From positions 620,001-684,000 of the forward strand of contig CP138355.1 in NCBI GenBank assembly GCA_033584155.1: 64,000 bases of DNA, written 5' to 3'. Shown here piece after piece: positions 43,867-53,454 of this stretch (position 1 is its first letter; every line of letters starts with the position of its first letter). The position numbers were made by a program, and so were the translations under genes. The DNA comes from Candidatus Electrothrix scaldis. Lineage in GTDB: Bacteria > Desulfobacterota > Desulfobulbia > Desulfobulbales > Desulfobulbaceae. The notes under the pieces are model-generated. The model saw only the letters and a list, made by a program, of their open reading frames with translations, searched no databases and was not told where the DNA came from.

Positions 43867-44673
43867 TTACAACCCTTTTTCCAACCGTCGTACTGTAAAG
43901 ATACCCTCATCCATTTTGTCCTTAAACACAACATTATCCAGCTTCAAAACAGTCTTATGCTCTGTTACCTTGCCTTTTTTCTTGGTCACGTGGGTTTCAG
44001 TAGCAATCCAGATGCCGTCAATTTGCTCCAGTTTCTTTACATCAAAATACTTCAAGTATCCTCCGTCACGTACCCAGTGGACTGCCTTGACAACGTAATA
44101 ATTGTCCTGCCGAACAAAGACGATGGATTTTTCATACCCGGTCTCGTCAATCACTTCCGGGCGTCGCGGCATGGCCTGAATCAACCAAACCTTATGGCCG
44201 TTATCTTTATCCTCCTTGAGCAAGGTGAAATCGTAATCTTCCAGGTCCCGAGAGGTCATATCAGCGTAATTCAAGTCTGACCCCATAAAGCTGGAGCTCT
44301 TATCATCCGTGGCAATACGCTTTGTCTTGCGCAGAGCTGGCAGGTAGAGCCATTGCTCGTCATCCTTGGACTCGTCATCATAATCATAGGTGAGAAAACC
44401 TGTGTCTTTGACATCTGGTGGATGGAGGAAAAACATAATCCGGTGAGTATCTTCGCCAAAGTCCTTGCTGAAAGAGTGAATTTTTCTCACCCGCTCACTG
44501 CCGTTTTTATCAATAAGGATCATGGTCATATCATTTTCCTGATTATCACCATCCTCCCGGTCTTCAACCTTCTGCATGATTTCCCTGGCCTTGGGGTCAT
44601 CTTTGGCAAGGGCGGGGTTGACTGCCGTGAAGAAGGAACAGGACAGCAGGATGGAAAGAACAAGGTGTTTCAT
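43867..44673 (-). CDS. LolA-like outer-membrane lipoprotein-sorting protein
   Basis: A 268-residue exported protein with a signal peptide (cleavage after PALA). The body (ARKIMQK-like start, EDTHRIMFFLHPPDVKDTGF, QWLYLPALRKTKRI, FMGSDLNYADM) matches the LolA-like family (PF17131) that accompanies MMPL/RND transporters. It may hand hydrophobic cargo between the pump and the outer membrane. Its start overlaps the stop of the RND gene (ATGA), showing translational coupling. It is the last gene of the MarR-controlled operon. Confidence 0.88.
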   Translation of the reverse strand: MKHLVLSILLSCSFFTAVNPALAKDDPKAREIMQKVEDREDGDNQENDMTMILIDKNGSERVRKIHSFSKDFGEDTHRIMFFLHPPDVKDTGFLTYDYDDESKDDEQWLYLPALRKTKRIATDDKSSSFMGSDLNYADMTSRDLEDYDFTLLKEDKDNGHKVWLIQAMPRRPEVIDETGYEKSIVFVRQDNYYVVKAVHWVRDGGYLKYFDVKKLEQIDGIWIATETHVTKKKGKVTEHKTVLKLDNVVFKDKMDEGIFTVRRLEKGL

Positions 44674-47108
44674 GAAAGTTCTCCTGAAAAAGAAAGGTTA
44701 GAGGATTGCTGCGATGGATGCACAAGCATCATAAGGGCCGGGGCAATAAGATAATCTGCCAACAGGGCTATAATAAGGGTAAATCCTGTCAACCAGCCAA
44801 AGTTGAACAGATTATTCATGGATGAACACATAAGAACAAAAAAGCCGATCGAAAGGACACAGGTGGTGATGAGCATGGCCCGCCCTGTACTGCACAGGGT
44901 GTCCATAACAGCCTGTTTAGCATCACCACATTGTTTATAATATCGCTGGAAGTTATGCATGAAATGGATGGTATCGTCCACGGCCAGACCAATGGATATA
45001 CTCCCCACCAACATGGTGAACAGATCCATAGTGACATGAAACCAGCCCATGATACCCAAGGTCAGACAGATGGGAAACAGGTTGGGAATCATGCTGAGAA
45101 GTCCGATCTGGAGCTTACCAATCAAGCTAATCATCAGCACGGTGATTACAACAAAAGCAATCATGTAACTTTCGGCCATTGTGTCAACAACTTGAGCCAT
45201 AGTTTGAGATATAATAGAACTCAAACCGGTGATGGTTATCTGGAGTTCTGGAAATGTTTGCTGAAAATGCTTGTTAACAGCCTGCAAAAAATCAGTATAC
45301 GCCACTGCATCGCGGTAGGGTACTTTGACCGTGAACCGTGCTTTGGAAAATTGACTATCTGTCACATCTTCCAAGTCGTCTGAGCCACTGTTTTCAAAAA
45401 GAAGAAACTCCTGAGGAATAAGCGCGGGATCATCCGGCACCTTATAGAACTCCGGTCTGTTCTCGTTCAGGGCCTGATGAATTTCCTTGAGGATAGTGGT
45501 GATGCTCCAGGCCTTGCCTGCAAATATCTCTCCCTTCTTCAACTGTTCCATATATTGCACAGAGCTGTCGATCCGCCGGAGGAGATCCGGATCATAGAGC
45601 CCATTGACCTTGCCCGTATCCAGGATAATCTCCAAAGAAATCGAGCCCCGCATCTCCTCATCAATGGTTTCCGAAGCAATACGAATCGGCGAGTCTTTTG
45701 GGTACCAGCCAACGATATAATGAGAGAATGTAATCCTGGTCATGCCGATGATGGAGACAAGAAAGATCAACACCGTAGCTGCCAGAATACTCTTAGGATA
45801 CTGTGTCGCAAAATGGCCGAAGGCCGATAAAACCTTGTCAAGTCGCGTTCCCTTGCGCTCTTTCTTCTTTTCCAGACCTTGTTTCAAGGAAATCAGGGCA
45901 AGTAGACTTGGTAAAAGGACGATGGTGTACAATAGTGCCAGCATGACTCCGCTGGCAGCATAGATACCTAAATCCGCAATAGGGGCGATATCAGCAGAGG
46001 CAAAGGAAAGGAGGCCACCCGCTGTCGTCACGGAGGTCATGAGCACAGCAAGCCCGGAATGGCCGATGGCATAGACCACAGCTTCTTCCTTATCCCAGCC
46101 ATTATGGCGGAGCCGGTGAAAAAAAATCGCAAGTATATGGACCGAGTCTCCGACGCCGACAGCCAGCAAAAATGATGGCATAATCTGGGTGGGCATTTTT
46201 AACGGTGTGCCACAAGCCGCCATCAGGCCCATAGTGGAAAGGAGTGAGATAAGGACAATAAGCAGGGGCAGGAAGACAGCTGAAGCACGGCGAAACATCA
46301 AAAAAAGGAAAGTCGCGATAACCATGCCAACCAAGACCATGAATTTCAGCATACTTTCTGTCATGGCTTTTTTAAGAAAGTCGGTTACCACAGGTCCGCC
46401 AGCAACATAGATCTCAAAATCCGGGGAACGATAAGTATCAGCGATGCGAGTCACAGCCTCAACCGCCTCCCCTTTTTCCTCATCAGTAAGGAAGAGTCGC
46501 GCCTCCTGCGGGTTGCCATCAGTTTCTTCTGTAAAACCAGCCAGCACATCCTCAGGTTCTTCTCCCTGGGAAGTATAGGCCTGCATTTGCAGGACGATAC
46601 CGGTAAAATCCCCTTTTTCAGAGATGATTAAATTTTTATAGAGAGGATTGGCCAAGGCCCGCTCTTTGATGGTGGCCAGTTCTTCCGGGCTTTCCGGCCA
46701 GTGTTTCAACAGGTCCTCAACAATCAGCCGGTCTCCCTCTCCCCTGGTGCTTCGGGCATTAATCAGACTGCTGATATCATCCACGTAGGGAACAGTATCC
46801 CGTAACTCCACATGCAGTTTTTGTAACTTTTGCAAGAATTCAGGAGCAAAGACATCCTTACCTTTGATGGCAATAATGACCATCTCGGTATTACCGAACT
46901 GCGCACGGAAATCATTATAGGCCAGCAAGGCAGGGTCTTGTTCGTGGAGAAAGCCCTCTGTGGAGGTGTCCAAGGTAAGCTTGGGGAGTTGAGAGAGCAA
47001 GCCTCCGGTAAAAAGAGCTAAAATCAGCAGAGTGATGAGGTTATGTCGATAAAACAGACGTGCTGCAGCAGCAAATTGTTCTTCAATACGGTCTTTGACA
47101 TGATGCAT
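44670..47108 (-). CDS. RND/MMPL family transporter (second tandem copy)
   Basis: An 812-residue inner-membrane protein with two repeats of one plus five membrane helices and two large periplasmic loops. Signatures are LTLDTSTEGFLHEQDPALL near the start, LLAVGVGDSVHILAIFFHRL and the paired motif GSISIGLAVDDTIHFMHNF. MMPL-type RND proteins move lipids, hopanoids or hydrophobic compounds outward. It is about 80% identical over the first 150 residues to the gene at 47169-49598, separated by 60 bases: a tandem duplication. Substrate unknown. Confidence 0.92.
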   Translation of the reverse strand: MHHVKDRIEEQFAAAARLFYRHNLITLLILALFTGGLLSQLPKLTLDTSTEGFLHEQDPALLAYNDFRAQFGNTEMVIIAIKGKDVFAPEFLQKLQKLHVELRDTVPYVDDISSLINARSTRGEGDRLIVEDLLKHWPESPEELATIKERALANPLYKNLIISEKGDFTGIVLQMQAYTSQGEEPEDVLAGFTEETDGNPQEARLFLTDEEKGEAVEAVTRIADTYRSPDFEIYVAGGPVVTDFLKKAMTESMLKFMVLVGMVIATFLFLMFRRASAVFLPLLIVLISLLSTMGLMAACGTPLKMPTQIMPSFLLAVGVGDSVHILAIFFHRLRHNGWDKEEAVVYAIGHSGLAVLMTSVTTAGGLLSFASADIAPIADLGIYAASGVMLALLYTIVLLPSLLALISLKQGLEKKKERKGTRLDKVLSAFGHFATQYPKSILAATVLIFLVSIIGMTRITFSHYIVGWYPKDSPIRIASETIDEEMRGSISLEIILDTGKVNGLYDPDLLRRIDSSVQYMEQLKKGEIFAGKAWSITTILKEIHQALNENRPEFYKVPDDPALIPQEFLLFENSGSDDLEDVTDSQFSKARFTVKVPYRDAVAYTDFLQAVNKHFQQTFPELQITITGLSSIISQTMAQVVDTMAESYMIAFVVITVLMISLIGKLQIGLLSMIPNLFPICLTLGIMGWFHVTMDLFTMLVGSISIGLAVDDTIHFMHNFQRYYKQCGDAKQAVMDTLCSTGRAMLITTCVLSIGFFVLMCSSMNNLFNFGWLTGFTLIIALLADYLIAPALMMLVHPSQQSSNLSFSGELS

Positions 47109-47168
47109 ATAGAGATTACCTCAAATGACAGGACACGTTGCTGTGGACAAAGGGGTACTTCTGTTTAC

Positions 47169-49598
47169 CTACGCATTGACAGCGGCTGGCTTCGCTTGAT
47201 TCACCAGCACCATCAGGGCCGGGGCAATGAAATAATCGGCCAACAGGGCCATGATAATGGTAAAACCGGTCAACCAACCAAAATTAAAGAGGTTGTTCAT
47301 GTTGGCAAACATGAAAATAAAAAATCCCACAGACAAAACACAGCTGGTAATCAACATGGCCCGGCCAGTACTGTGCAGGGTTTCCATGACCGCCAACTTG
47401 GCATCACCGCTTTGCTCAAAATAACGGCGGAAATTATGCATAAAGTGGATCGTGTCATCGACGGCCAGACCAATGGAGATACTTCCCACCAACATGGTGA
47501 ACAGGTCCAGGGGCACCTGAAACCAGCCCATCACGCCCAGCGTCAGCATAATAGGGAAGAGGTTGGGAACCATGCTCAGGATGCCGGTGCGCAACTTACC
47601 GATGAGCAAAATCATCAAGACAGTAATGACAATGAGCGCAATGGTGTAACTCTTGGCCATACTGCGAATTACCCGGGCCATGGTCTGAAAAAGGATAGAC
47701 GTCATACCGGTGGTGGTGATCTTCAGCTCAGGAAAGGTTTGGGCGAAATGTTCATTAATGGTCTGAATAAAATCAGTATAGGCTATCGCATCCTGGAACG
47801 GCACCTTAATGGTGAAGCGAACCTTGGAAAATTGGCTGTCCGTCACATCTTCCAGATCATCGGAACCGCTATTTTCAAACAAGAGAAATTCTTGGGGAAT
47901 CAGCTGGGGATTATCTGGAATCTTGTAGAATTCTGCTTTGTTTTCATTCAAGGCCTGGTGGATTTCTTTGAGAATAGTGGTGATACTCCAGGCTTTACCA
48001 GCAAAGATTTCCCCTTCCTGTACCTGCTCCACATACGTGACCGAACTATCTATGCGTTGCAGAAGGTCCCGGTCATACAATCCATTGACCTTGCCTGTAT
48101 CCAGGACAATTTCCAGGGCGATGGAACCCCTCATCTCCTCATCAATAGTTTCTGAAGCAATACGAATAGACGAGTCCTTTTTATACCAGCGGACAATATC
48201 ATGGGAGAATTTGATTCGGGTAATGCCTATGATGGATACTATAAAAATCAGGGCGGTGATTGCCAGGATTGCCTTGGGATTGCCGGTAGCAAAATGGCCG
48301 ATTGAGGACAAAATACCATCAAGCCGGGAGGTACCCTTCATTTTATGCGTTTCTTTTTTCTTTTTCTCTTTCAGCGGAATAAGAGCAAGGAGTGAGGGCA
48401 AGAGAATAAGGGTGTAGAGTAAGGCCAACATGACTCCGGCAGCAGCATAGATCCCCAAATCAGCAATAGGTGCGACGTCAGCGGTGGAAAAGGAGAGCAG
48501 ACCACCTGCTGTGGTTAATGAAGTCATGAATACAGCAAGCCCGGAATGACCGATGGCGTATTCCACGGCCTCTGCCTTATCCCAGGAATTATGGCGGAGG
48601 CGGTGAAAAAATATCGCCAGGATATGGACAGAATCACCCACACCGACCGCCAGAAGAAAAGAGGGAAGGATTTGGGTGGGCAACTTGATCGGTGTCCCGC
48701 AGGCAGCCATCAGCCCCAAGGTGGAGAGAAGAGAAAGAATAACCACAAAAAGCGGCAGAAAAACCGCTGAAGCCCGGCGGAACATAAGAAAGAGAAAGAT
48801 GCCAATGGCCAGGATGGCCAGTATCATGAACTTCCGCATATTCTTCATCATGGCCTTCTTCAGGAAATCTGTCACCACTGGACCACCGGCAACATAGATT
48901 TCAAAATCCGGGCCACGATAGTTTTCCACAATGCGGGTTACCGCCTGAACCACCTCACCGTTTTCCGCATCCGTGAGATAAACCCTTTCTTTCTGCTCAG
49001 TGCTGTCGCTCTCCTCAGTAAAACCAGCCAGAACATCATCAACACCTCCTTCTTCCTGCGAAGAATAGGCCTGCATCTGCAAGACGATGGCTGTGAAATC
49101 GCCCTGTTCTGAAATCAGGAGATTTTTATAGAGCGGATTGGTCACGGCCCGTTCCTTTACCGCAGCCAGTTCCTCTGGAGTTTCCGGCCAGTGTTCCAGT
49201 AGGTCCTCAACAATGAGTTGATCCCCCTCTCCCCGGGTGTTCCGGGCATTGATCAGGCTGTTAATATCATCCAGATAAGGGACATTATCGCGTAGCTCCA
49301 CATGCATCTTCTTCAGCTTTTGCAAAAACTCCGGCGCAAAGATGTCCTTTCCTTTGACAGCGACAATGACCATCTCCGTATTGCCGAACTGATCGCGAAA
49401 ATCATTATAGGCAAGTAAGGCGGGATCTTGCTCGTGGAGAAAACCTTCGGTGGAGGTGTCCAAGGTGAGCTTGGGGAGCTGCGAAAGGAGCCCACCAACA
49501 AACACAGCCAACAGGAGCAAGGTTATAATATTATGCCGATACAACAGACGTCCTGCTGCGGCAAACCTCTTTTCTATACGGTCTCTGATACGATTCAT
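47169..49598 (-). CDS. RND/MMPL family transporter (first tandem copy)
   Basis: An 809-residue paralogue of the adjacent transporter with the same topology and motifs (LLSQLPKLTLDTSTEGFL, VGVGDSVHILAIFFHRL, GLAVDDTIHFMHNFRRYF). Both may work as a heteromer or transport different cargo. It follows the MarR gene by 24 bases on the same strand, so it is the first structural gene under that regulator. No periplasmic adaptor or TolC is present, consistent with the HpnN/MMPL branch rather than tripartite efflux pumps. Confidence 0.92.
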   Translation of the reverse strand: MNRIRDRIEKRFAAAGRLLYRHNIITLLLLAVFVGGLLSQLPKLTLDTSTEGFLHEQDPALLAYNDFRDQFGNTEMVIVAVKGKDIFAPEFLQKLKKMHVELRDNVPYLDDINSLINARNTRGEGDQLIVEDLLEHWPETPEELAAVKERAVTNPLYKNLLISEQGDFTAIVLQMQAYSSQEEGGVDDVLAGFTEESDSTEQKERVYLTDAENGEVVQAVTRIVENYRGPDFEIYVAGGPVVTDFLKKAMMKNMRKFMILAILAIGIFLFLMFRRASAVFLPLFVVILSLLSTLGLMAACGTPIKLPTQILPSFLLAVGVGDSVHILAIFFHRLRHNSWDKAEAVEYAIGHSGLAVFMTSLTTAGGLLSFSTADVAPIADLGIYAAAGVMLALLYTLILLPSLLALIPLKEKKKKETHKMKGTSRLDGILSSIGHFATGNPKAILAITALIFIVSIIGITRIKFSHDIVRWYKKDSSIRIASETIDEEMRGSIALEIVLDTGKVNGLYDRDLLQRIDSSVTYVEQVQEGEIFAGKAWSITTILKEIHQALNENKAEFYKIPDNPQLIPQEFLLFENSGSDDLEDVTDSQFSKVRFTIKVPFQDAIAYTDFIQTINEHFAQTFPELKITTTGMTSILFQTMARVIRSMAKSYTIALIVITVLMILLIGKLRTGILSMVPNLFPIMLTLGVMGWFQVPLDLFTMLVGSISIGLAVDDTIHFMHNFRRYFEQSGDAKLAVMETLHSTGRAMLITSCVLSVGFFIFMFANMNNLFNFGWLTGFTIIMALLADYFIAPALMVLVNQAKPAAVNA

Positions 49599-49622
49599 CG
49601 GGAACTCCTCCAGAACAGGTAA

Positions 49623-50051
49623 TTATCTTTCTAAGTTAGTGCGAATTTTTTGCAGGACCTTCTTAACGGTCTCCAGCTCTTCTTTGCTGATCCCTTGGTA
49701 TGCCTGGTCAAGAACTTCCCGACCAGCGGCAGATATCTCCTGCCAGGTTCCAGCAGCTTTTTCAGTGGGAATGATCATCTTGACGCGCTGATCTTCCGGG
49801 GCGCGCTGCCGCCGCACCCACTCATCCCGTTCCATCCGATCAATGAGACGGGCAGTGGTTGCGCCGGTAATGGCAAGGCGGTCAGCCAGTTCAGACTGGG
49901 ACAACGGACCAAAGGCAGTGAGATTAGCCAGCGCGAGGAATTGACTCGGGCTGATATCTGTGCCTTTGAGTTTCTCGGCCAGGACTGCAAGAAAGGCCTT
50001 CACCGTGATATTACAGTGAAAGCCCATGCTTTCATAGGGATCAAGTTGCAA
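49623..50051 (-). CDS. MarR-family transcriptional regulator
   Basis: A 142-residue winged-helix repressor. LSQSELADRLAITGATTARLIDRMERDEWV (read as LSQSELADRLAI and TTARLIDRMERD) is the recognition region and RRQRAPEDQRVKMI the wing. It would sense a ligand, probably a hydrophobic compound exported by the RND pumps that follow. The TTG at 50051 keeps the conserved LDPYESMGF segment; the ATG at 50027 would drop it. A SlyA-type palindrome 40 bases upstream suggests autoregulation of the whole operon. Confidence 0.9.
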   Translation of the reverse strand: MQLDPYESMGFHCNITVKAFLAVLAEKLKGTDISPSQFLALANLTAFGPLSQSELADRLAITGATTARLIDRMERDEWVRRQRAPEDQRVKMIIPTEKAAGTWQEISAAGREVLDQAYQGISKEELETVKKVLQKIRTNLER

Positions 50052-50090
50052 GGGACTCTTGTTGTTTGAAGAAATGAGATACAGGATTAC

Positions 50091-50102
50091 TTAGCAAGCT
50101 AA
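50091..50102. promoter_or_regulatory. MarR/SlyA-type operator
   Basis: TTAGCAAGCTAA, a 12-bp palindrome identical to the optimal site known for SlyA of the MarR family. It lies 40-51 bases upstream of the MarR gene start and is the likely binding site of its product. Confidence 0.7.
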
Positions 50103-50257
50103 CTATTTTTCTTAAGTGATGTCAAGAGGTGATTTTTCTTCTCCACGCTTTCCTCAATTCCCAGCAAAAAAGGACATCTTCTGAACCTCGATTATTGCCG
50201 GATGCTCTTGATTCTGTTCTAATCAGGACAAAACAATCTATCCTGAGGAAAGAAGAC

Positions 50258-51067
50258 ATGATCATAAAAAATCCCCTGGAACTCTATAAACACCTGGACC
50301 AATCCAACTGCCGCCGCTGCATGCTCCCCTCCTGCATGGCCTTTTCCGTTGCCGTTATTCAGGGCCAGAAAAAACTCAGCGACTGCCCCTTATTGAGTGA
50401 GGAGAAAATCAACGAGCTCTCCGGCGGGATCGTGCAAAAGAAATCTATGAGCGAGGAGCAGGAGGTTCATCTCGACCGCTTACGGCAGGAACTGAACCAG
50501 CAAGAGCTCCGGGAAATCGCCCGGCGGCTGGACCTTCCCTTAAAAAATGGGAGCGTGGGCGTGAAATGTCTGGGCAAGCACTTCTGGATTAATGGGCAAG
50601 GAGAGATGGTGTCTGAATGTCACCGGAATAACTGGGTCCATATCCCTGTGCTCCATTACCTTCTCCAAAGCAAGGGACGGCAGCCCATCGGAAAATGGAT
50701 CACCTTTAGTGATATTGAAAATTCAGGAGGGAAAGAGGCCTTTTTCGCCCACCGCTGTGAGCAGGAAATGGGCCGTCTGGCCGAGGAACACACCGAGGTT
50801 TTTTATGAAATCCTCGACCTCTTTGAAGTCGAGGAAATTGAGGATCTCCAGGGAAAAATCGATGCGGATAAATCCTTTCTCCTCCTCCCTCTTCCCGGCG
50901 TTCCCTTTCTGATTAATTACTGGGAACCTGAGGATGCCTTTCCGGCCAAGCTGAATATCCTCTTTGATATGACGGTCTCGGAGAACTGCAATGTGGAGTC
51001 CATTTATACCCTGGGACGGGGTATGGTGGAGATGTTTGAACAATTGATTCTGCGACACAGCCTGTAG
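50258..51067 (+). CDS. Fe-S cluster/DUF3786 protein
   Basis: A 269-residue cytoplasmic protein. Residues 15-50 carry a four-cysteine 4Fe-4S motif (NCRRCMLPSC, then C about 16 residues later in LSDCPLL), as in the Fe-S domain of corrinoid/CODH proteins and RnfB. Residues 90-265 match DUF3786, found mainly in anaerobes (IARRLDLPLKNGSVGVKCLG, LLPLPGVPFLINYW). ATG 50258 has a GAGG/AGAAGA site. The function of the family is unknown; an electron-transfer or corrinoid-linked role is a guess. Confidence 0.82.
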   Translation: MIIKNPLELYKHLDQSNCRRCMLPSCMAFSVAVIQGQKKLSDCPLLSEEKINELSGGIVQKKSMSEEQEVHLDRLRQELNQQELREIARRLDLPLKNGSVGVKCLGKHFWINGQGEMVSECHRNNWVHIPVLHYLLQSKGRQPIGKWITFSDIENSGGKEAFFAHRCEQEMGRLAEEHTEVFYEILDLFEVEEIEDLQGKIDADKSFLLLPLPGVPFLINYWEPEDAFPAKLNILFDMTVSENCNVESIYTLGRGMVEMFEQLILRHSL

Positions 51068-51079
51068 GCCGTGCCGAAC

Positions 51080-51147
51080 AAAAAGGGGACAGATTTATCA
51101 TATTTTTACCCTTCACGCAGGATACCTCTAAAATCTGTCCCCTTTTT
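51080..51147. terminator. Long inverted repeat, REP-like bidirectional terminator
   Basis: AAAAAGGGGACAGATTT at 51080-51096 pairs perfectly with its complement at 51131-51147, with a 34-nt loop. Each strand ends in a T run. The GGGGACAGATTT core is a repeat found across many proteobacterial genomes. It lies between the DUF3786 gene and the convergent acetolactate synthase gene and can end both. Confidence 0.75.
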
Positions 51148-51153
51148 TAAAGA

Positions 51154-52800
51154 TCAACCCAGCAAACAGGTCTTGCGCTTCAGCTCCTCAATCAGCACAG
51201 ACTCATTTTCCGCGTAATCTATAGGTAAATCGATGAGATGTACGCCAGGAGTATTCATACAATGTTCCAGCACCTCAGCCAGATGCTCCTGGTCTTTCAC
51301 TCGGTAGCCCTTGGCTCCGTAGCTCTCCGCATATTTGACAAAATCCGGATTGCCGAAATCAAGACCAAAGTTAGGCAGCCCCATCCCTCCCTGTTTCCAC
51401 TTGATCATACCGAAACCGTCGTCGCGGAGCAGCAGGATGGTCAGGTCCAGCTTTAACCGGATAGCGGTCTCCAGCTCCTGGGAATTCATCATAAATCCGC
51501 CATCACCACAGACAGCCACCACCTTCTTTTCCGGCAAGATTATCTTAGCGGCAATAGCCACCGGCAAACCAGCGCCCATCGTGGCTAAGGCATTATCCAG
51601 CAAAACGGAATGCGAATTTATGGAACGATAATTACGGGCGAACCATATCTTGTACATCCCATTATCCAAGGAAAGGACAGAATCCTTCACCATAAGCCGC
51701 CGCAGCGCCCTTGTCAGTTGTTGTGGAGTATAGGGAAAAGTCGGAGGCACAGCACGCTCATAGACATTCTTATCAACCTCATTCTTCAGAAGATTAAAAT
51801 ATCCATCTCCGGCCAGAGAATTGGGGACAACAAGCGTGGCGAGGCGCTGCATGGAATCAGCAATATCACCGATTACCTCGTGCTGAGGAAAATAGACCTC
51901 ATCGAAAACAGCATGAAAATAGCTGAGATGAATAACCACAGGCCCTTCTCGACGCATAAAGAAAGGCGGTTTCTCAACCACATCATGCCCGACATTAAGA
52001 ATAACATCTGCCTTGCTAATGGCGCAGTGGAGATAATCATGGTCAGACAGGGCTGCGGTGCCCAGGCAACGGGGATGGAACTCATTGGCTGCCCCTTTCC
52101 CCATCTGGGTAGAGAAAAAGTGAATCCCGGTCTGCTCAATAAAATATTCAAGCGCCGGGCTCACCTCTTGGTGACGATTACTGGCTGCTGCAATCAATAG
52201 GAGAGGATTTTTCGCCCGTTTGATAATCTCCGCCGCCTCTTTCAGAGAATCATGAGAGGCCTGCTTTTTCTGCAACGGAGTAACAGGAAAGGGAATGACT
52301 TTGGTCTCCTCATCAGCGATGTCTTCTGGAAGCTCCAAATGAACCGGCCCGGATTTTTCCTGCATCGCCACCCGAAAGGACTCGCGCACCAGCGTAGCAA
52401 TGGAATCTGCGCCAACGATCTGGCGGGTCATCTTGGTGATCGGGGCCATCATGGAGACCACGTTAATGATCTGAAAACGCCCCTGCTTGGAGCTCTTGAT
52501 CGGCTTCTGCCCGGTGATGAACAGACAGGGCATGCCGCCCAGAAAGGCATAGGAAACGCTGGTAACAAAGTTGGTCGCTCCCGGCCCAAGAGTGGCAAGG
52601 CAAACACCAGGTTTTCCGGTGAGCCGACCATAGGTGGCGGCCATAAAACCGGCAGCCTGTTCATGCCTGGTGAGAATAAGCTTAATAGAGGAGGTTCGTA
52701 AGGCCTCCAGAAAAGCAAGATTTTCTTCGCCTGGAATACCGAAGATGTATTCAACTCCTTCATTCTCAAGGCATTTGACCATGAGTTCTGCGCCGTTCAT
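51154..52800 (-). CDS. Acetolactate synthase-like ThDP enzyme
   Basis: A 548-residue thiamine diphosphate enzyme. The catalytic Glu is in FGIPGEENLAF, the GDGGFMMNSQEL block binds Mg-ThDP, and FGMIKWKQGG is typical of acetolactate synthases that act without a regulatory subunit. It condenses two pyruvates to acetolactate, for branched-chain amino acids or overflow metabolism. No ilvN, ilvC or alsD is adjacent, so biosynthetic versus catabolic use is open. A related 2-oxoacid decarboxylase role is possible but less likely. Confidence 0.85.
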   Translation of the reverse strand: MNGAELMVKCLENEGVEYIFGIPGEENLAFLEALRTSSIKLILTRHEQAAGFMAATYGRLTGKPGVCLATLGPGATNFVTSVSYAFLGGMPCLFITGQKPIKSSKQGRFQIINVVSMMAPITKMTRQIVGADSIATLVRESFRVAMQEKSGPVHLELPEDIADEETKVIPFPVTPLQKKQASHDSLKEAAEIIKRAKNPLLLIAAASNRHQEVSPALEYFIEQTGIHFFSTQMGKGAANEFHPRCLGTAALSDHDYLHCAISKADVILNVGHDVVEKPPFFMRREGPVVIHLSYFHAVFDEVYFPQHEVIGDIADSMQRLATLVVPNSLAGDGYFNLLKNEVDKNVYERAVPPTFPYTPQQLTRALRRLMVKDSVLSLDNGMYKIWFARNYRSINSHSVLLDNALATMGAGLPVAIAAKIILPEKKVVAVCGDGGFMMNSQELETAIRLKLDLTILLLRDDGFGMIKWKQGGMGLPNFGLDFGNPDFVKYAESYGAKGYRVKDQEHLAEVLEHCMNTPGVHLIDLPIDYAENESVLIEELKRKTCLLG

Positions 52801-53454
52801 TCTACATCTTCTCCATGATAATAGTGTAAGATAAAAGAAAAAAGGGGAGAGCTACCGAGAGAGCCACGGAAACGAATTTGTCAGAGAAAAATACGCGCTA
52901 CGAGCGAAGAGAACTAGCTGACCTTCTCGACCCTGCGTATTTAATGATTTACAAAAGCGTTAGGACTATTCATTGCCTGACAGTACTCCTTAACTAATTT
53001 GAGACGGTCAGGAAGTGGTACTCGGAAGTACATAGGGCTTTGCATAAGAATATGTACAGCATAACGAAAATTCATTGTAGCACCTCTACCTTGTCTAACG
53101 TCCTTTTCTGCAAGATAAAGACCAAATCCCAAAGCATTTTTTCCTACGATGCTTTTGTTCTTTGCCACAACCAAAGCTCTATCGGAACAACAGGTCTTTT
53201 CACGCCATTTACCTCTGAGGCGGCATGAAGTTCCCCTCAAATAACGATACATTTTTACGCTCTTCTCGCGACACTGCATCATGCCAGCAGAGAAACATAG
53301 TACACAGCCCATTATCCCTTGTCAAGATTCAGCCGGTTTTCCCGATACGCCACAAAGGCAAGAAGCGACTTTACGAACAATAAGGCAATCTATTATACTA
53401 TAAAAAAACAATCTCGGCATTTTTGCATAATTTTTTTTATAAGGGATCAATACC
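52801..53454. other. Intergenic region with one possible small gene
   Basis: About 650 bases. Apart from the 44-codon candidate at 52941-53075 I see no gene. The minus-strand frame continues open upstream to 53312, but that part looks non-coding. Confidence 0.4.
52941..53075 (-). CDS. Possible small protein
   Basis: A 44-codon ORF starting MNFRYAVHILMQSPMYFRVP with an AGAGG ribosome site eight bases before the ATG. The N-terminus is amphipathic and basic, and the C-terminus has KLVKEYCQAM. No family is recognised. The ribosome site is the main support. It could also be the end of a decayed longer gene, since the frame stays open upstream. Confidence 0.35.
   Translation of the reverse strand: MNFRYAVHILMQSPMYFRVPLPDRLKLVKEYCQAMNSPNAFVNH

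Noticed and set aside
47043-48155. 370-codon plus-strand frame
   Set aside because: It is the complement of the RND gene at 47169-49598, with a His/Gln/Asn-rich composition typical of antisense frames.
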